A DNA stretch of 64,000 nt from Hydractinia symbiolongicarpus (taxonomy: Eukaryota > Cnidaria > Hydrozoa > Anthoathecata > Hydractiniidae). The translations under genes and the position numbers were made by a program. Location of the stretch: the NCBI RefSeq assembly GCF_029227915.1, contig NC_079889.1, positions 7,750,001 through 7,814,000 on the forward strand, given 5' to 3'. Every line of letters starts with the position of its first letter. The first letter of the stretch is position 1. Shown here piece by piece: positions 1 through 12,968 of the stretch. The notes below the pieces were generated by a model, which was not told where the DNA came from, did not search any database, and saw only the letters and a list, made by a program, of their open reading frames with translations.

Positions 1-1060
1 TGTTTTGCTTTTACTTTTGCGCTCCCCTTTCGAGTAGAAAACATCTGATTGGTAGATTCGATAAGCCTAGTACTTTCTTCCCAGGGAATTTATTTTGTGG
101 AACATGCACTGAGAACTAGTATCGCCGCAATACGAGCCAATACAGAGAATCGGTAAATTAATGTTGAAAACTAATTAATTTTCAAGGAGCTAATAAGCAT
201 CGCCAACATTGCGCATTAAGGTGTATAATAAAAACAAACTTTGACATAAATGGTAGAACAGGAGCGTAATGAACAGCGATTAATTGACATGGTTTTACGA
301 GTAAAATCGCATAAAATCTACTAACTTATTCAGTACTTTAGACTTTGGCTAGCTTTGTTTACCTACCATAGGTAGGCATATTTAATTTGGAAACTATAGC
401 AACGTGAGTTTGCGCATGACCAAACGACACTGTGAAGAGGTGTATTGACCGTAATACTATATCAAACCGACCATTTTCTTTTGTATGTCTTTGACTGGCA
501 TTATCAATTCGTTTGAAATCAACTTCAGCGCTATTTTCCTTCTTCTCGCATTATGATACTCTGCGTAGTTTGAGTTAAAAAGGCACTCGTGTAGTTGCCA
601 CTCTGCAATTAGTTGTCCCACCATGTTACCTGTCCGACTATCAAGTTTCTTTTTTTTATTTATTGCCTCCATCTTCAACGAAATATTTTTCATACACGCC
701 ACAAAACTATTCACAACACACTTTAATTTTTTATTTAATCGCAACCTATTGTTTATTTTTAAATCATTTTAAAAAAATCAGAACTTGCCCAAGTTCTTGT
801 ACATGACCATGCACAAGCATAATAGCAGCTGTTACACATAATATTGTATTGTACAAGTACTTGCACAAGCAGTTGTATGAAATTTTGCTACGTGTAACGG
901 ACTCTTAAGTGATAAAACATCCGACTTTTTTCCCTACCCTGACAACTACCATAGCTTTTCTAAGATAACTAACCTTTTTTTATCTTAATACTTCGCTATC
1001 TTACGCACAAGGACTGTAATGAAAACATTATTATCCGACTTATCTCGTCTATCACAAACA
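1..1060. other. gene-free stretch
   Basis: AT-rich sequence with no open frame that looks coding. The 95-codon minus-strand frame at 457-744 has no recognisable domain, no splice context and no neighbour to support it. No tandem repeat or terminal inverted repeat was seen. Confidence 0.4.
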
Positions 1061-1062
1061 TA

Positions 1063-4000
1063 ACCATTAAAAGTTACGCAGAAAATGAAGTTAAAACATT
1101 GGAAAAACAGAGCGATTTTAAAGAAGAACTATCTGGGGACAAATTGCTGATTCAAGTTTTTAAAGATGATCCTGATGGTGAAAATATCCATATCAATAGA
1201 AGGTACAGTTTATAATTATTTTTTTATCGGTAATGTATGCATTTTGTTTTTATCAATTCTATGGTAGTGTGTATTCTACTCTAAGAAACTATTTTTCACC
1301 ATAATTTAACTCTCCTCTCACATTGCAATTTTTTATCATAATTAACCATGAAATCATATTTGCAGATTAAATACTAACAAGATGCAAAAGTTGCACAAAC
1401 TATCTTGCTTATTAAAATGTCTTCTTTGTAGACCCATCCTCTCACGAGTTTCTTTGCGGTTCTGTAAGAATGGCATTAGTTTGTAATAAGCGAGACAATG
1501 ATGACTAAAGGCACAGATTGAAATTAAACTTAAATTGGTTTCACAAAATAAAATTTTAGAAGCATCGTGTAGGTGGTTCTGATCCCCATATCCAAGTAAC
1601 CTTCCACATCCCTTTTTTCAAATTGGGTTACGCACTTGCATTTAAAAAATATTTTAGAAGCAGAAATAATACTGCCAACATGCAACTGTAAAACAGACTC
1701 TTCTTCCCTTGCAGTTCTTCCCTTGTTTCTATATGCACTCCTTTAGCACTGACTTATACAGATTTCTCATGTAAAATGTTTTTATTTGACCAATTTATTA
1801 CTCAGACATGTTGCTCGATTTCTTTAAAAAAGAACAGCGCAAGCGATAACCCATATTGACCGCTTTGGACTGAATAATTTGGTTCAGTGATTTTTTTAAA
1901 AAAAGTCACTGGATGGGTTAATCAGCGTAATTTCTGGGTTTTTTACAGATACTCCTCATCGGCAAAAGTTCTAAAAGGCAGAATATTGAAATTGTGAGGC
2001 ATGATATGAAGATATCCTTGAATTCATTAGAAGGATAAAAAATGTTGAACAGACTACTGCTACAGTAGAATATATTTCCAATGGTGGAAATCACAGAACG
2101 ACGCAATGAATAGTATGAGTTATGTTGGGAATATGTACTAACGTATTTTTCTTTAAAAGACGCGAAACACATCAGGGAAGCCATACAATTTCCACCATAC
2201 AAAAAGAGAAACAAGATTTCTGAGTTTGCTTACCTACTTAAAAATGCTTTAATGCAAAAAGAAAATGTTTGTGTCATTACAAGTTATAATACTGAGGAGC
2301 ATTTAACTTTCCTTTAATATCCTACTATTACCAAGCTTGGAAATTATGAGAACAGAATACTAATTGATTTTCCCAATCTAACAATATTCTTTAATATCAG
2401 AAATACAGAATCCACAAAATTAGATGACTTGGAAGACGAAAAAAGGGCTGGTGAAAATAATATCAAATCCTTGTTCGTCCTAAACAAATGCTTGCTGAAA
2501 GGTCACAAAATAATTTTCCTCAACAGTGTCGAGAAGAAAAAATAATAGTTGGTGGTTTCTGATCTGGAAAATCTTTATTAGCACTTTATCAGATTAAAGA
2601 TCCTGTTGAATGGGCTAATTAAGAAACTGAAATATTTTGCATTTTCTGCGACGTTTGTAGCATGGTAGTCCGCAATGCAAGAAAATGTATTGAAACTTTT
2701 CCAAGGAATCATTCAGTAACGGCTCATATTTTCCACATTGACGGTATATGTGAACATTTGAAACTTACAAGTGTACCTTCTTTATCAGTACTCATTAAGA
2801 AGTTACTTTTAAAGTATCCCACGAAAGTACTTCATCTAAGCATCAACGAGTTTGACGGGGAACAGCTTAATTTAAAAGCTGCAGCAGAGCTCAAAAAACA
2901 TTACAGAGAAAAGAGTTAGAAGTCTCCTACATTACCGTATTACCTCATTCGTTAAGCAAATAACGAACATATGTTTCGAAGGGAAAGAAGCAGCAACATG
3001 AAAACTACCGATATGAGGAAACAGGTATGAAAATATTTCAGCTCAGTAAATGCATGAGAACAACACAAAATATTTTTAAGTTAACCAAAGCAATTAAAAA
3101 AAAAAATGCTAAGAAATCACCGTTATATACCAGCCAAAACAAGTAAAGTCTAAGAGAGTAAATGTTTCAAAAATGGAAGATAGCGTATTACCAAAACAGG
3201 CGGTACCACATAAACACCAATGGTACAACACGCAACTGCAGAAACCTTTCACAAATCTAGTGAACAAAGTGACTATTTTGAATTGTCAAAAGACCAATTG
3301 TAAGAAGTTACTTTAGTTCAAACGAAAGATCACTCTGATAATCATGAAATGGTTCCTCGAAATCAAAGTTTAAGCATAAAAAGCAGAATACTATTGGAAA
3401 GACCAATTCATATTGATGTCATTGCAGCAAATATATTAAATATATCCCAGTTTTCAGTACTTAAGTCTAGAAAAACAGTGACAAAATATGACTATCCCAA
3501 GGCTAGTTACGTCGGTAACAACATAACAGGCAGTATTCCGAAATATGTCACAATAACAGAACAAAATCCAATTTCAGCGCATTCACTATCACATCTTATT
3601 TCAAAACTGTCAATTATACTGGAAAGTTAGTTTTCACAAAACAATACCAGAAAACTTGTTTTGTGTATCGTTAAAAGTAATTATTTTGTCATGAAAAACG
3701 AAACGAGCTGAAACTCTTGAATATAGACTTCATTGAGTATCTTGATTATTCTGGTTGGCAACCAAAGAGTATAGAAGAAGAAATAGCATTGTCATCACAA
3801 AATAAATGCATATTGTACGCTGGAAGTCGTGGTAATGAAGCCGCATAAGTCCCGGTTGTTATTGATCCATCTGCTGCAAAGCTTAAGCATTTAACGCTGG
3901 AATGTTTGACGCGATGCCAGGATGATTTGTTAATAATTGGAACAAGTGAGTCTATGAAATCAGAAAAGAAATGGTTATTTGAAGACATTTTGAAGTGGTT

Positions 4001-4130
4001 CAATATTGAACATTCCATGGGTGAGATTCTGGAAGAAGTGAAGAATGATGGTTTGCTTGAATTTAATCGATGGAGTTGTGTTTCTCTCGATGAAGAAGAA
4101 ATCTGCGTTCTTAAGAAAAAAAATGCATGA
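1063..4130 (+). pseudogene. degraded SF1-helicase-like P-loop ATPase
   Basis: Several blocks on the plus strand read as pieces of one large ATPase interrupted by stops and non-coding stretches. A block at about 2210-2919 contains a Walker A-like run (positions 2551-2574) reading Gly-Gly-Phe-stop-Ser-Gly-Lys-Ser, so a TGA (2560-2562) sits inside the P-loop. A block at 3720-4130 contains 'LTLECLTRCQDDLLIIG' (about 3891-3941). This resembles motif VI of UvrD/DUF2075-type helicases, usually 'ALTRA' followed by a hydrophobic strand, and it is preceded by 'CILYAGSRGNE'. A TAA (3846-3848) lies between these. A further open block is at 3349-3630. What is seen is the two motifs in the right order on one strand. 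The helicase assignment is inferred from them. The number of stops argues against a working gene. It could be one decayed member of a larger ATPase family. Confidence 0.5.
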
Positions 4131-6235
4131 AGTGTGCTTTTGAAGATTTATCTCATGGTATAAACATGGATGCAACTGCACTGAAATAGTAAGGTCACTT
4201 TCTTTTTTATGGCATTTATATGCTTTTGTAGTTTGGTTGGGTTTAAAGGATAAGACGATTTTCAAAATGCATTAATCTTCTTTCCAAGTTGTGTTGGGAG
4301 ATCATCAGATCGTAAAATAAACTATATTTCTCATACACTTTTAAAAGCTATGGTTAAATATTTTATAGTTGTGACGAACCACGCGACAGGCTAGCTCTAC
4401 TTACAGGAAAAGTGAATGGCTTGCTTTTTATCTGTTATTTACTCATTTACTCATAAGTTAATCATATTTATATTCAACATAACCTTCTGCATGAGCAGGT
4501 GACTTTCTAAAGTGATTAGCTAACCGAGAAATTATTTTAAAACTTTGGAGCTGGAAATTTATTTCTTAAACTTCGTCTCCCACATGCAAAGTTGTATTAC
4601 GTTAATAATGCGATGCCTTCCTGTTTTCCGTATGATAAGCTCTGTAATCGATTTTATTCTCACTCTGCATCGTGTTTGTTTACAGCGCGCTTTCATTTTT
4701 AAATTTCTGACACTCTTTTCAAATCACGTGACTATTGTTTTATATTAAGGGGTCCTCGTTGCACACATCAGCATGCTGAGACAGCATCCGTATCTATCAT
4801 CGCATATTATCTTTAATGCGCATTTGTTATGATGCGTGAAAACTATAAACCAATTTCTTGTACAACTAAAAATAACCTGATGATATAAAATAAAAATGCT
4901 ATTTGCTACTCACTTAAATGGAGGATTTATAATTATTTCTTTTTAGCTTATTGCACACCGCTGCACACCGCTGACAGATTTTCTTGAAATACGTACCCGT
5001 TTAGTATTAAGCGGAACAAAACTTTTAAACGTATTTTAACTGCATCTGTCCTTTGTCTAACTTATTCATAGACTCCGAAGCACAGATTTAGTTATGTATT
5101 TGAAATGTTCATACAAGAACGAAGAAGCATGTTCGCTAGCTTGAAAAGCTGAAGGTTTTACTTATATTGTGCGTGCGAAAGAGATGTACTTTACCAGTGA
5201 CTGGTATGAAGTATGCTGAACTCGTCAATCACACTGCGCAGTCGAGAGCTTGAAGCTTTCTTCCAACTACATGTTTTCTGTGACTGCTGTTAGCAATTTG
5301 AACAAATCCAATACTACTAAATTTTTGTATTTTTAGTTGGAAATTAAAGGTATTATTTCTGTTTACCTCTCCAATATTGGTATTAATATTGAAGAGGTTT
5401 ATTATTTCTTGAACATGACAGTTTAAATGACGACTTTTAAGGAGATTCTCTTCTCATTTTCGTGAAAATTCGACCTGCATGTTAATCTATATACAAATAA
5501 AATAAAAAATACAACTTCATTCATTCCAACGTCAATGTTGTTTCAGCAACAAAACTTGTTAGAATTGCTTAAAAAAGTTGGAGTAGAGTTCGACAACTCG
5601 AAGAATCTAAAAAATTATATTGTACCAAAACAGTCCTAGTTGCGAATTTTTTTTACAGCCGCAACTGTTTTCTTATTGTTTGGTCATTTGACAAAAAGCA
5701 AAGAAAAGAAGTAAAAAAGTCAAGACAAGTTAATGGTTAATGAAATGAGTTTTGACGTCGTTTACCTTTGCAGGATATTGATTCTTATAATTATATCTAT
5801 TTTAGTAACGAAAGGAATTTATCAATTGCAAGTATGTCGCTAACTATTTTGTAATTATGTTAATACTTTTCATAATTTTGTGTTTCTATGTAACTTGCAC
5901 ATGTAAACCAGTGAAAGTTCACAAGGTATTATCGTATTATCAGGGAAATTGTATCTGGTGATCATAATTTTCTAAATATTTCCCCCCATTGTGTTTTTAG
6001 ATATCTTGCAACTTAATCGAAATAACAATATCGACGAGTTAAAAAACATCTTACAGACCACCCAAACATTGTCCATATGAGAGATGATAATGATGATAAT
6101 TCACACCATTGATGTTGATAGCAGTTTATACCAACAAATCCTAAACTTCTCATTCAATATTGCAGCGATATTTGCGCGGAAGATAAAGATAGGCGAAACA
6201 GCTATCATCACGCTTTGTTTTATGATCGTCACGCA
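4131..6235. other. gene-free stretch
   Basis: AT-rich, with short frames only. A small 9-base duplication (gcacaccgct twice) is at about 4953-4971. I see no exon with credible splice sites and no transposon ends. Confidence 0.4.
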
Positions 6236-6468
6236 ATATTACGTGTGTTATGTCAACGTCCCTTATATGAAGCTACACATTATTGTAACATCTCATGCGT
6301 GTTGATGCATTGCTACGCTGTGATAATATTGAGGTGACGATCACGAGTTATGATGGATATAATGTGGATGATGTTGCTGAAAGATGGGATAATAGACAAA
6401 ATCAGGAAATATTACGTGTGTTATGTCAACGTCCCTTATATAAAACTACACATTATTGTAACATCTCA
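6236..6468 (+). repeat. 60-bp direct duplication
   Basis: Positions 6236-6295 and 6409-6468 are identical at 58 of 60 bases, the two differences being G to A changes. The copies start 173 bases apart. Both stay open on the plus strand and would encode the same peptide beginning 'LRVLCQRPLY'. The first copy follows a possible splice acceptor (tattgcag, about 6158-6165). This may be an exon duplication in an unrecognised gene or a recent local duplication. No domain was recognised. Confidence 0.6.
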
Positions 6469-6480
6469 GGAAATAATTAA

Positions 6481-9287
6481 AACGATGATAAAAAATTTCA
6501 AAAAGAAGGTTTTTCGATATTTTTGATGATTTATGAACAATGTATTATTTTGAAAATAATACACAATACAGCAAAGCGAAAAAGACGTAAAAATGATATG
6601 AATTTGTTAAAGGGGCCAAAAAACGGGAAAAAGCGATAGTCAAGCTTATAGTGGGAGGGGGGATCCATAAGCGCTAAGGACAAACAAAATACCTTAATTA
6701 TCATATTACACATAAAAACATAAAAAAATTACGAAAACTTCTTTTCACTAACTCTAAAATATTTTTGGAGTTAGTGAGAATAAAGAGGTATCAATTTTCA
6801 TTTAAACTATTAAAATTTAAAAAGAGCCCGCGTTGTAGTCTTGGTTTTCTCGTAAAAACAAACTTTCGATTTTTTTGGTGTGTTTATACTTTTCAAACCT
6901 TGGGTTAGATTATCGCCAAAAAATACTAAAAAGTAATTGTCTATGTTTTAAAAAATTGCGATAACAAAGTTGCACATTTATTATATCAGAAACATTTTTA
7001 TCAACAGATTGTCAACAGTGTGCGATGATGAAGAATATCACCAATGATGGAGATCTTACTAAGCTTACGAAGCTTAGAACTTTCGTTACCCCTATAATAG
7101 TTAAAAAAAATCAGGATAAAAAATAGAAGTTGACAAAAACTCGAATGGATAAACATGCGACAGCTGCTTATTATTAGATAGAGGGTTACAGGCATATAAT
7201 AAGAGAAAATATTTTTCATCCCCCGTATTTCCTTTTTGTAAAGAAATCTTTCCTTCCGTAATTTTTAGGCAGGAGTAGCAATTGTTAATTAAAATTAAAA
7301 TTATTAAAGCAGGAACTATTTTGAATGTATACAAAGGCAATTTTAACTTCTTGAAAGACTTAAATACAAAGGAAACAAACAAAAATCATCTGGTATATAG
7401 CAGAATAGATGTTGTACACCCTCTTGTTGAATGTGGAATTTATCAGCTCCCGGTAACTCGACTGCGAGTCCTGTCATATTCTTTCACCTCGAGTTGGTAA
7501 ATCCTTTAATGCGATGATACAGTCTACACTCTGATTAGCATAAAAACCAATTGCACTGGCAGAACAGTCAAACAACAATAAGCGGACAGTTGTTGTTAAA
7601 TAAAATGAACTTTGCAATCGAAATGTTTCTCTAATTAGCGGACAGAGAAGAAAATTCAAACATTTATTTCTCATGTTACTTGATTCCTGCCGAATTAAAG
7701 CGAAAAAGAGAGAATCTTTAAATACCGGATACCTCTAAATAGCACACAAAAGGTAACTAATAACGAAATTGTGCACTAATTAACAAATCAGCTGTACATT
7801 GCGTGAAGAAAGATTCGCATAAAAGCATAAATTATATTCGTACATTAATTTTTCAGGTCCAGAAACGAATCGGAAAAAATGAAGATTTTTTTCAGTAAAA
7901 TTAACGCATAATATTCGTCGGGTAAGGCTACAAATTATTTTTTATTTTTTTCATTGTTATAGATATTTTTTTATACTATTGTTACAATTTTTTTATTTAT
8001 TTATTTTTAGAAGACGGAATGCAAATTCACACTTGAGGTGTGCACGTGGCCTAAACAACTTGTGTTTTATAGACTTAATTAACCTCACAGTAGTATATTT
8101 TTGTATTCACCAACTTAATTCTGCGAAAATAATTTTGTTTTTTTGCCTAATTTTTAATAAAGCGGTCAATATGGCAAAAAAGTGTTTTAGCTATGTGTTG
8201 TTTTATGACCAACAGCTCTTTCTTGCACTCCAAACGAAATGGTTTTGCTAGGATTCCAGCACGCTAAATACTTTATGCCATAAGGTTAAAGTAGTGATGG
8301 CACTTGCATGATTACTTTCTTTTTGTGTTTTTGCTTTCTTTGTAAGTAAGTTAGTAATACTGTTTAAATATGTTCATTTTTTTACGTTTTGATTCTTAAA
8401 TAGAAAAGATTGCGAGCCAATGTTGGAATTTAGAGACATTCTATTTAACATTTCAAGCAAGAAAAAGACACTTTTTATACTGTCTGAAAATGTATTCAAT
8501 TATAATTTCGTACAAAAACAGGAAAATAAATTATACATCTGGCTGTGTAAAAGTGGATTTTTTATGTTAAATTTGCCCTATAAGACTGTTACCGAGAACA
8601 GTATAACAAAAATATTTTACGCATGCGCCGTATTATCTGCTATTTAAGTCCACTTGTATATTCATTGCTGGAAATTAATATTGCGGTATCATCGATGGTT
8701 CCGTATAAAAAACGGATAATATGTTGAATAACTTTTATTCACCCTTCTGGAACTTTAAACAGTCTGTTAAATTCGATGTAGAACAAAAGTTATTGAATTT
8801 TAAATAGATGTAATATTTTTGACAAATTTTAAGCTTCCGATAACGTCACAGAAAAGTGCTGATAAAAGCATAAATATGATGCCGCCATTATGTTCCTTGA
8901 ATGACGTCGCAAGTAGCTATAAGTGTGAAGTGTTTGATTCAATTTGAACAAGTCTATCTAAAGTTATGAAACCAAATAGAGTTAATTATCCATCACGTTT
9001 GTAATTACAGTGTGTGACTTTTAAATAATCAAATTCTTGTGAGTGTAGCTATGCAAGATAAAATAAATTCATATAAAAATAAATTTTCAGATGTCGTCAC
9101 AAATAATGTAACATAAAAAAGGCTGCAACTTCAAAGCGTGCTAAAACTAAATGAATAAAAGTCAATATTATCTTCTTCATCACCCTCTACATCTGGCAAT
9201 TGGCAAAGATTATACATCTTTTACAACATTTGATTTTTACAGAGTTTTTCAGAAGCTTTCAAGCGTTATTAGTTTGCAAAGTGGCGC
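6481..9287. other. gene-free stretch
   Basis: AT-rich sequence with many short frames (for example 7979-8251 and 8420-8647 on plus) that lack recognisable domains or splice context. No terminal inverted repeats or tandem arrays were found. Confidence 0.4.
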
Positions 9288-9365
9288 TTAATCGAAGCCG
9301 TGCTTAATCGAATAGAGGGTTGTTTAATCGAGGGCGATGTTTAATGGAGGGCGGTGCTTAATCGA
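9288..9365. repeat. degenerate short tandem repeat with TTAATCGA core
   Basis: The octamer TTAATCGA occurs at about 9288, 9304, 9324 and 9358, plus the variant TTAATGGA at 9340, at spacings of 16-20 bases. The intervening bases are GC-richer than the surroundings. It looks like a decayed repeat, with no function suggested. Confidence 0.4.
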
Positions 9366-9713
9366 TGGCTGTGAGGTTTCGCTATCTTCTTAGATATCGT
9401 TTACAACCCTTGAAACAAAGATAGTTATCTTAGTATCTTCACAGATATATGATTTCTTAAAGAAATCATTTTACTAGAATGTTATAGAATAACACTGCGG
9501 GGATTCTGGACCATTATGCACAGAAACAGCACCAGTTCTTAATATCGCATGCTATCCAAAAAAATATCATTGTTATATTAAAAATAGCATTACCTTCAAT
9601 GATAATGTTTTTAAATGATACTTTTGAGCTCCGCCATGTTTAGATTATAACGCCCATTTATAGTTAAGTTTTTGCGCAATCGAAATCTATAGTCAAGTAT
9701 TAATTATAATTCT

Positions 9714-10619
9714 TTAAAGCGTCCCAATTCGTTTTTTAAACATTTTTCTGTATTTACCTAGGCAGTAACTTTTACATGACGTTGATAGAAAGATATAAAT
9801 CAGAGCATCTGAAGAATAACCAATTGAATACATTATGTTTACCATCACTTCCAAAACAAATGAATTTTGAACTAAATTCTGGTAAGCAAAGAAAACAATA
9901 AAATCAGGTATTCCCATAAGGAACAGAAAAGTTATCACCAGCAGTGATGGCAGTAATAGGTGAAAATTTTTTTTTCTGGATTTAGTGGTACTTGTTTTTC
10001 GTTTACTGGAAGCATACCTTTGTTGGTCTGTAATGGTCCCTATCGAAATCGACATGCAAGCTGTGATTTTTCTGCTTCGTCGAATTTTTCTAATAATGTA
10101 AGTATAAGTTACGATCGCGATGATGGCAAATATGAAATCGCTACATGGAAAGCCATATGCGTAAGAAAGATTGGCAAGCGTTGAACAGCCGTGTATCGGT
10201 TCGACACGGATGTAAAGAAGCAATGCCAACAATAAAAGCAAAGCTACTAGCCATATCAAGATCATACAATACTTCGTTTTCTTTGCCGACCAATATAAAG
10301 GGTATCGAAGGTTGAAGTGAACTTCTGCTAGTCGATCTAACGTTAAAATATACATAATGCCGTAATAAGGTAGACATGAAGCTAAAAAACAAACCGCTGA
10401 AAGTTGATACGCCAAATTTTGCTTGCCATAAAACGTTTATAATACAATATAAATTGCTCCATTGACAGATAAACAAATTTCCGAAAGGCTTAAGTTAATC
10501 ATGAATATAGTCTGACTTTTGCTAACAGTGGAGCTTTTTGTTAGAAGAAGTACAACACCAACACTATGTAATACTAAGGGTGCGATATAAGCAATAAGAG
10601 ATACCACCCAAAGTTCCAT
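9714..10619 (-). pseudogene. rhodopsin-like GPCR, single exon, one in-frame stop
   Basis: One frame of 301 codons plus stop starts at ATG 10619 and is interrupted only by a TAA at 10437-10439. Hydrophobic stretches occur in the spacing of a seven-helix receptor. The end of helix 3 reads 'LDRLAEVHFNLRYPLYW', where class A receptors usually have D/ERY followed by a Pro-Leu-x-Tyr/Trp loop. A basic third intracellular loop (Ser/Lys/Arg-rich) precedes helix 6. Helix 7 has 'SSDALIY' in place of NPxxY, then a basic tail. The membrane receptor class is clear, the ligand unknown. The stop falls at the end of helix 2 and would abolish function. Because the rest is intact, recent loss, a polymorphic null allele or a base-call error are all possible. 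Intronless structure fits cnidarian class A receptor expansions. Confidence 0.75.
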
Positions 10620-12470
10620 GCTTTTTCAGGGATGTTAGTTTTGGATTTTGGATTCAAGGAAACAGCTTAGTTATAACACAAAAAAATAGATATGTGTAAT
10701 GTCTTCGTTTTGATAATTTCCTCGTTGACAACAAACTTCTTAAAGGTCTTAAAGGATAAAAATCTTCATTTGGCAATCTTAAACGTCGGTGATAACGATT
10801 ATCCTGTAAACTTTTGCAAAAAAACAAACAACATTGATCCATATTTCCGTTTTTGGAGTGTTGTTTTAACCATTATTCTTATTTTGCCTGCTGTGCAAAA
10901 ATCTTCTTAACAATGATGTTGATTTAATTAGATTTGGTGAAAAAACATTTTCGCCTTGAAATTATAACTCAATAGCATTTTAACACTACGACAAATCTTT
11001 GAGTGGAAATAGTTTAATTAAATTTAATATAACATTTAGATAACAATTCGAACTATTTTCTTATTGCGTCAGTAGAATTTTAATTCTTTTCATTTTTAAT
11101 TCATTATCTTTTTTATCCTGTTATTTCGTTATTCTTTTCTAGATTACACTTTAAAAATATTTAGCAATAATCCTAAAGTTTTAAAAAATTGTTCAATGCT
11201 TTTTTTAATTATTAATGGTCAATTTTTCTGTAAAGATTCTCTTCTTTTTCTTTCTAAGGAAAGTAAACAATGCAATGATGCACAAATTTTAAAATTTTTT
11301 GTCGCCTGATCTTGGTTAAAAAGTGAAACTGTGAATAGACTTGAATTTGACGATTTTCACAAACTTTTTAGGATTGTTCAGTTACAAGAACAATTTTATT
11401 CTAAATAACTTCGAAAAACATAAACACACAGCAATTTGTAAAAGTTTGTAAATCGTTAATATTGATACAAAAAATTTTTAAGCTGTTTCCTCTATTGTGT
11501 AGACCTTAAAACGCTAATAAAAATACCCTATACAGTCATGCGCTTTCAACAAACCATGATGGAGACTTAGGGTTTAAAGAATTTTTGATGACGTCATCAA
11601 ACGTTTCATTCCTGAACAAATGGGTTGGTGCAACTTTAAAAATTCGGCCTAATTTTGGTTCCAGGTGGCCCCTAGTTAGCCAAGCGGGAGATGAAGTCAG
11701 ATATTTTTAACCTTTTTCAAGTTATGGCTTCAACTGTTGAATGGTAAATGATGTTCTTGAAGGTGTTTAAATAACTTTTAAATTTTGCTTTAAATTGTCA
11801 GGCTGATAAGAGCTAGAGGGGTAGGAGTTAAAGCGTTAGCAGCTTAAAGCTGTTTAAAATAAGGCACAAATAACGAAGGAAAACATCATCAAGAAAAAAT
11901 ACGTTTTTTAAGTTTATAATATCCATAAAAAGGTAGAATTATGGCTGTTCTGTTATGCCCTTGTTTCACAATCTAACTAAGATGTTTCCCTTTCCAAAGT
12001 GTTGCTTATCCAATGCTACATTCTGTGTGTAGCATAGAAAACTTAAACATAATATAACGACTGTAAAGAACTTTGTGCATGCATATTTTGATAGTGTCTT
12101 TTAGTCCAATAAAGGTAAGTCAGGATCTAACTCGCCATACTCATACTAGAAGTAGGTGGAGTGTTAATAAAATTTTTTTGAGTTTGTGATGGAGAGATAT
12201 AAATGGTGCGTGTGCTTGACATTTTACCCAAAAACGCGAAAATGTGCTTGAACGCACCACGCATTTTCCCGAAAATGGGCCAGAAATTTTCGTGACGTCG
12301 CGATATCATCCCTCAAATGAGTATCGAGGAAATTCCCCGAAATCCCGAAATCCGAAATCCCATTTCCGATATAATCCGAAAACAAATCCGATTCCGATAA
12401 ATATCCTACGCATGCGCAATAGCCACTAGCGGGAATAATGCTGACATCAATAAAAATAGAGATTGCGTAA
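10620..12470. other. gene-free stretch before the Polinton
   Basis: No gene recognised. An 18-bp perfect palindrome around a TGACGTCA core lies at 11584-11601. At 12326-12395 the sequence becomes a run of near-repeats of ccgaaatc and ccgatata, ending just before the Polinton remnant. The element's left terminus may lie in this stretch, but I could not define a terminal inverted repeat because the other end is missing. Confidence 0.4.
11584..11601. promoter_or_regulatory. perfect 18-bp palindrome with CRE core
   Basis: TTTGATGACGTCATCAAA is self-complementary and contains TGACGTCA, the consensus for CREB/ATF factors. No gene start lies nearby, so it may equally be part of a decayed repeat. 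Function not established. Confidence 0.25.
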
Positions 12471-12497
12471 TTGAGTAGGGGAAAGTCCCATACTCAA
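12471..12497. other. hairpin at left edge of Polinton
   Basis: Arms TTGAGTA and TACTCAA enclose an inner GGG/CCC pairing around a short loop. It lies 40 bases before the start codon of the first Polinton gene and is the leftmost of the hairpin series in this element. Confidence 0.5.
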
Positions 12498-12536
12498 AGG
12501 TGTGACTGCTAGTTGAGGCTGAGATATAATATAAAC

Positions 12537-12968
12537 ATGAGCCTACATCATGAGAATGCAACCCGCGATCGTTTCAAGACCCAGGAAATGTGCACCAGGG
12601 TGGTTGGGCAGTACTCGCAACTGCTGCAGTATGTTCCAGTCCATTTAAAGACCCAAGAAAAGTGTACCAGGGCGGTTCAAGAATATCACTGGCTGCTGCA
12701 GTATATTCCAGACCATTTCAAGACCCAGGAAATGTGCACTAGGGTGGTTGGGCAGTACTCGCAACTGCTGCAGTATGTTCCAGACCATTTAAAGACCCAG
12801 AAAAAGTGTACCAGGGGAGTTCAAGAATATCACTGGCTGCTGCAGTATATTCCAGACCATTTCAAGACCCAGGAAATGTGCACTAGGGTGGTTGGGCAGT
12901 ACTCGCAACTGCTGCAGTATATTCCAGACCATTTAAAGACCCAGAAAATGTGTACCAAGGCAGTTTAA
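12537..12968 (+). CDS. 24-residue repeat protein (KTQEMC type), truncated by a stop
   Basis: ATG 12537 follows a TATA-like run (gatataatataaac). The protein is almost entirely a 24-residue repeat with the core 'KTQEMCTRVV' ending in 'LLQYVPDH'. The repeats alternate between two subtypes (Gly-Gln-Tyr-Ser-Gln and Gln-Glu-Tyr-His-Trp), giving a 144-bp higher-order unit. It ends at TAA 12966-12968, but the same frame goes on with another diverged repeat ('LVPDHLKTQEMC') and decays by about 13135, so the original array was longer. Lys-Thr-Gln-Glu-Met-Cys repeats are familiar to me from cnidarian predicted proteins, and the pattern resembles the DUF4116 repeat. I know of no established function. 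It may be a recently homogenised helical repeat protein. Confidence 0.6.
   Translation: MSLHHENATRDRFKTQEMCTRVVGQYSQLLQYVPVHLKTQEKCTRAVQEYHWLLQYIPDHFKTQEMCTRVVGQYSQLLQYVPDHLKTQKKCTRGVQEYHWLLQYIPDHFKTQEMCTRVVGQYSQLLQYIPDHLKTQKMCTKAV

Noticed and set aside
10692-10910. Plus-strand 72-codon frame upstream of the GPCR
   Set aside because: It ends in a hydrophobic stretch but has no family match, no splice context and no homologue I recognise. AT-rich chance is likely.
12471-12497. Polinton terminal inverted repeat
   Set aside because: It pairs with itself as a hairpin and has no partner at the truncated right end, so it cannot be shown to be a terminus.
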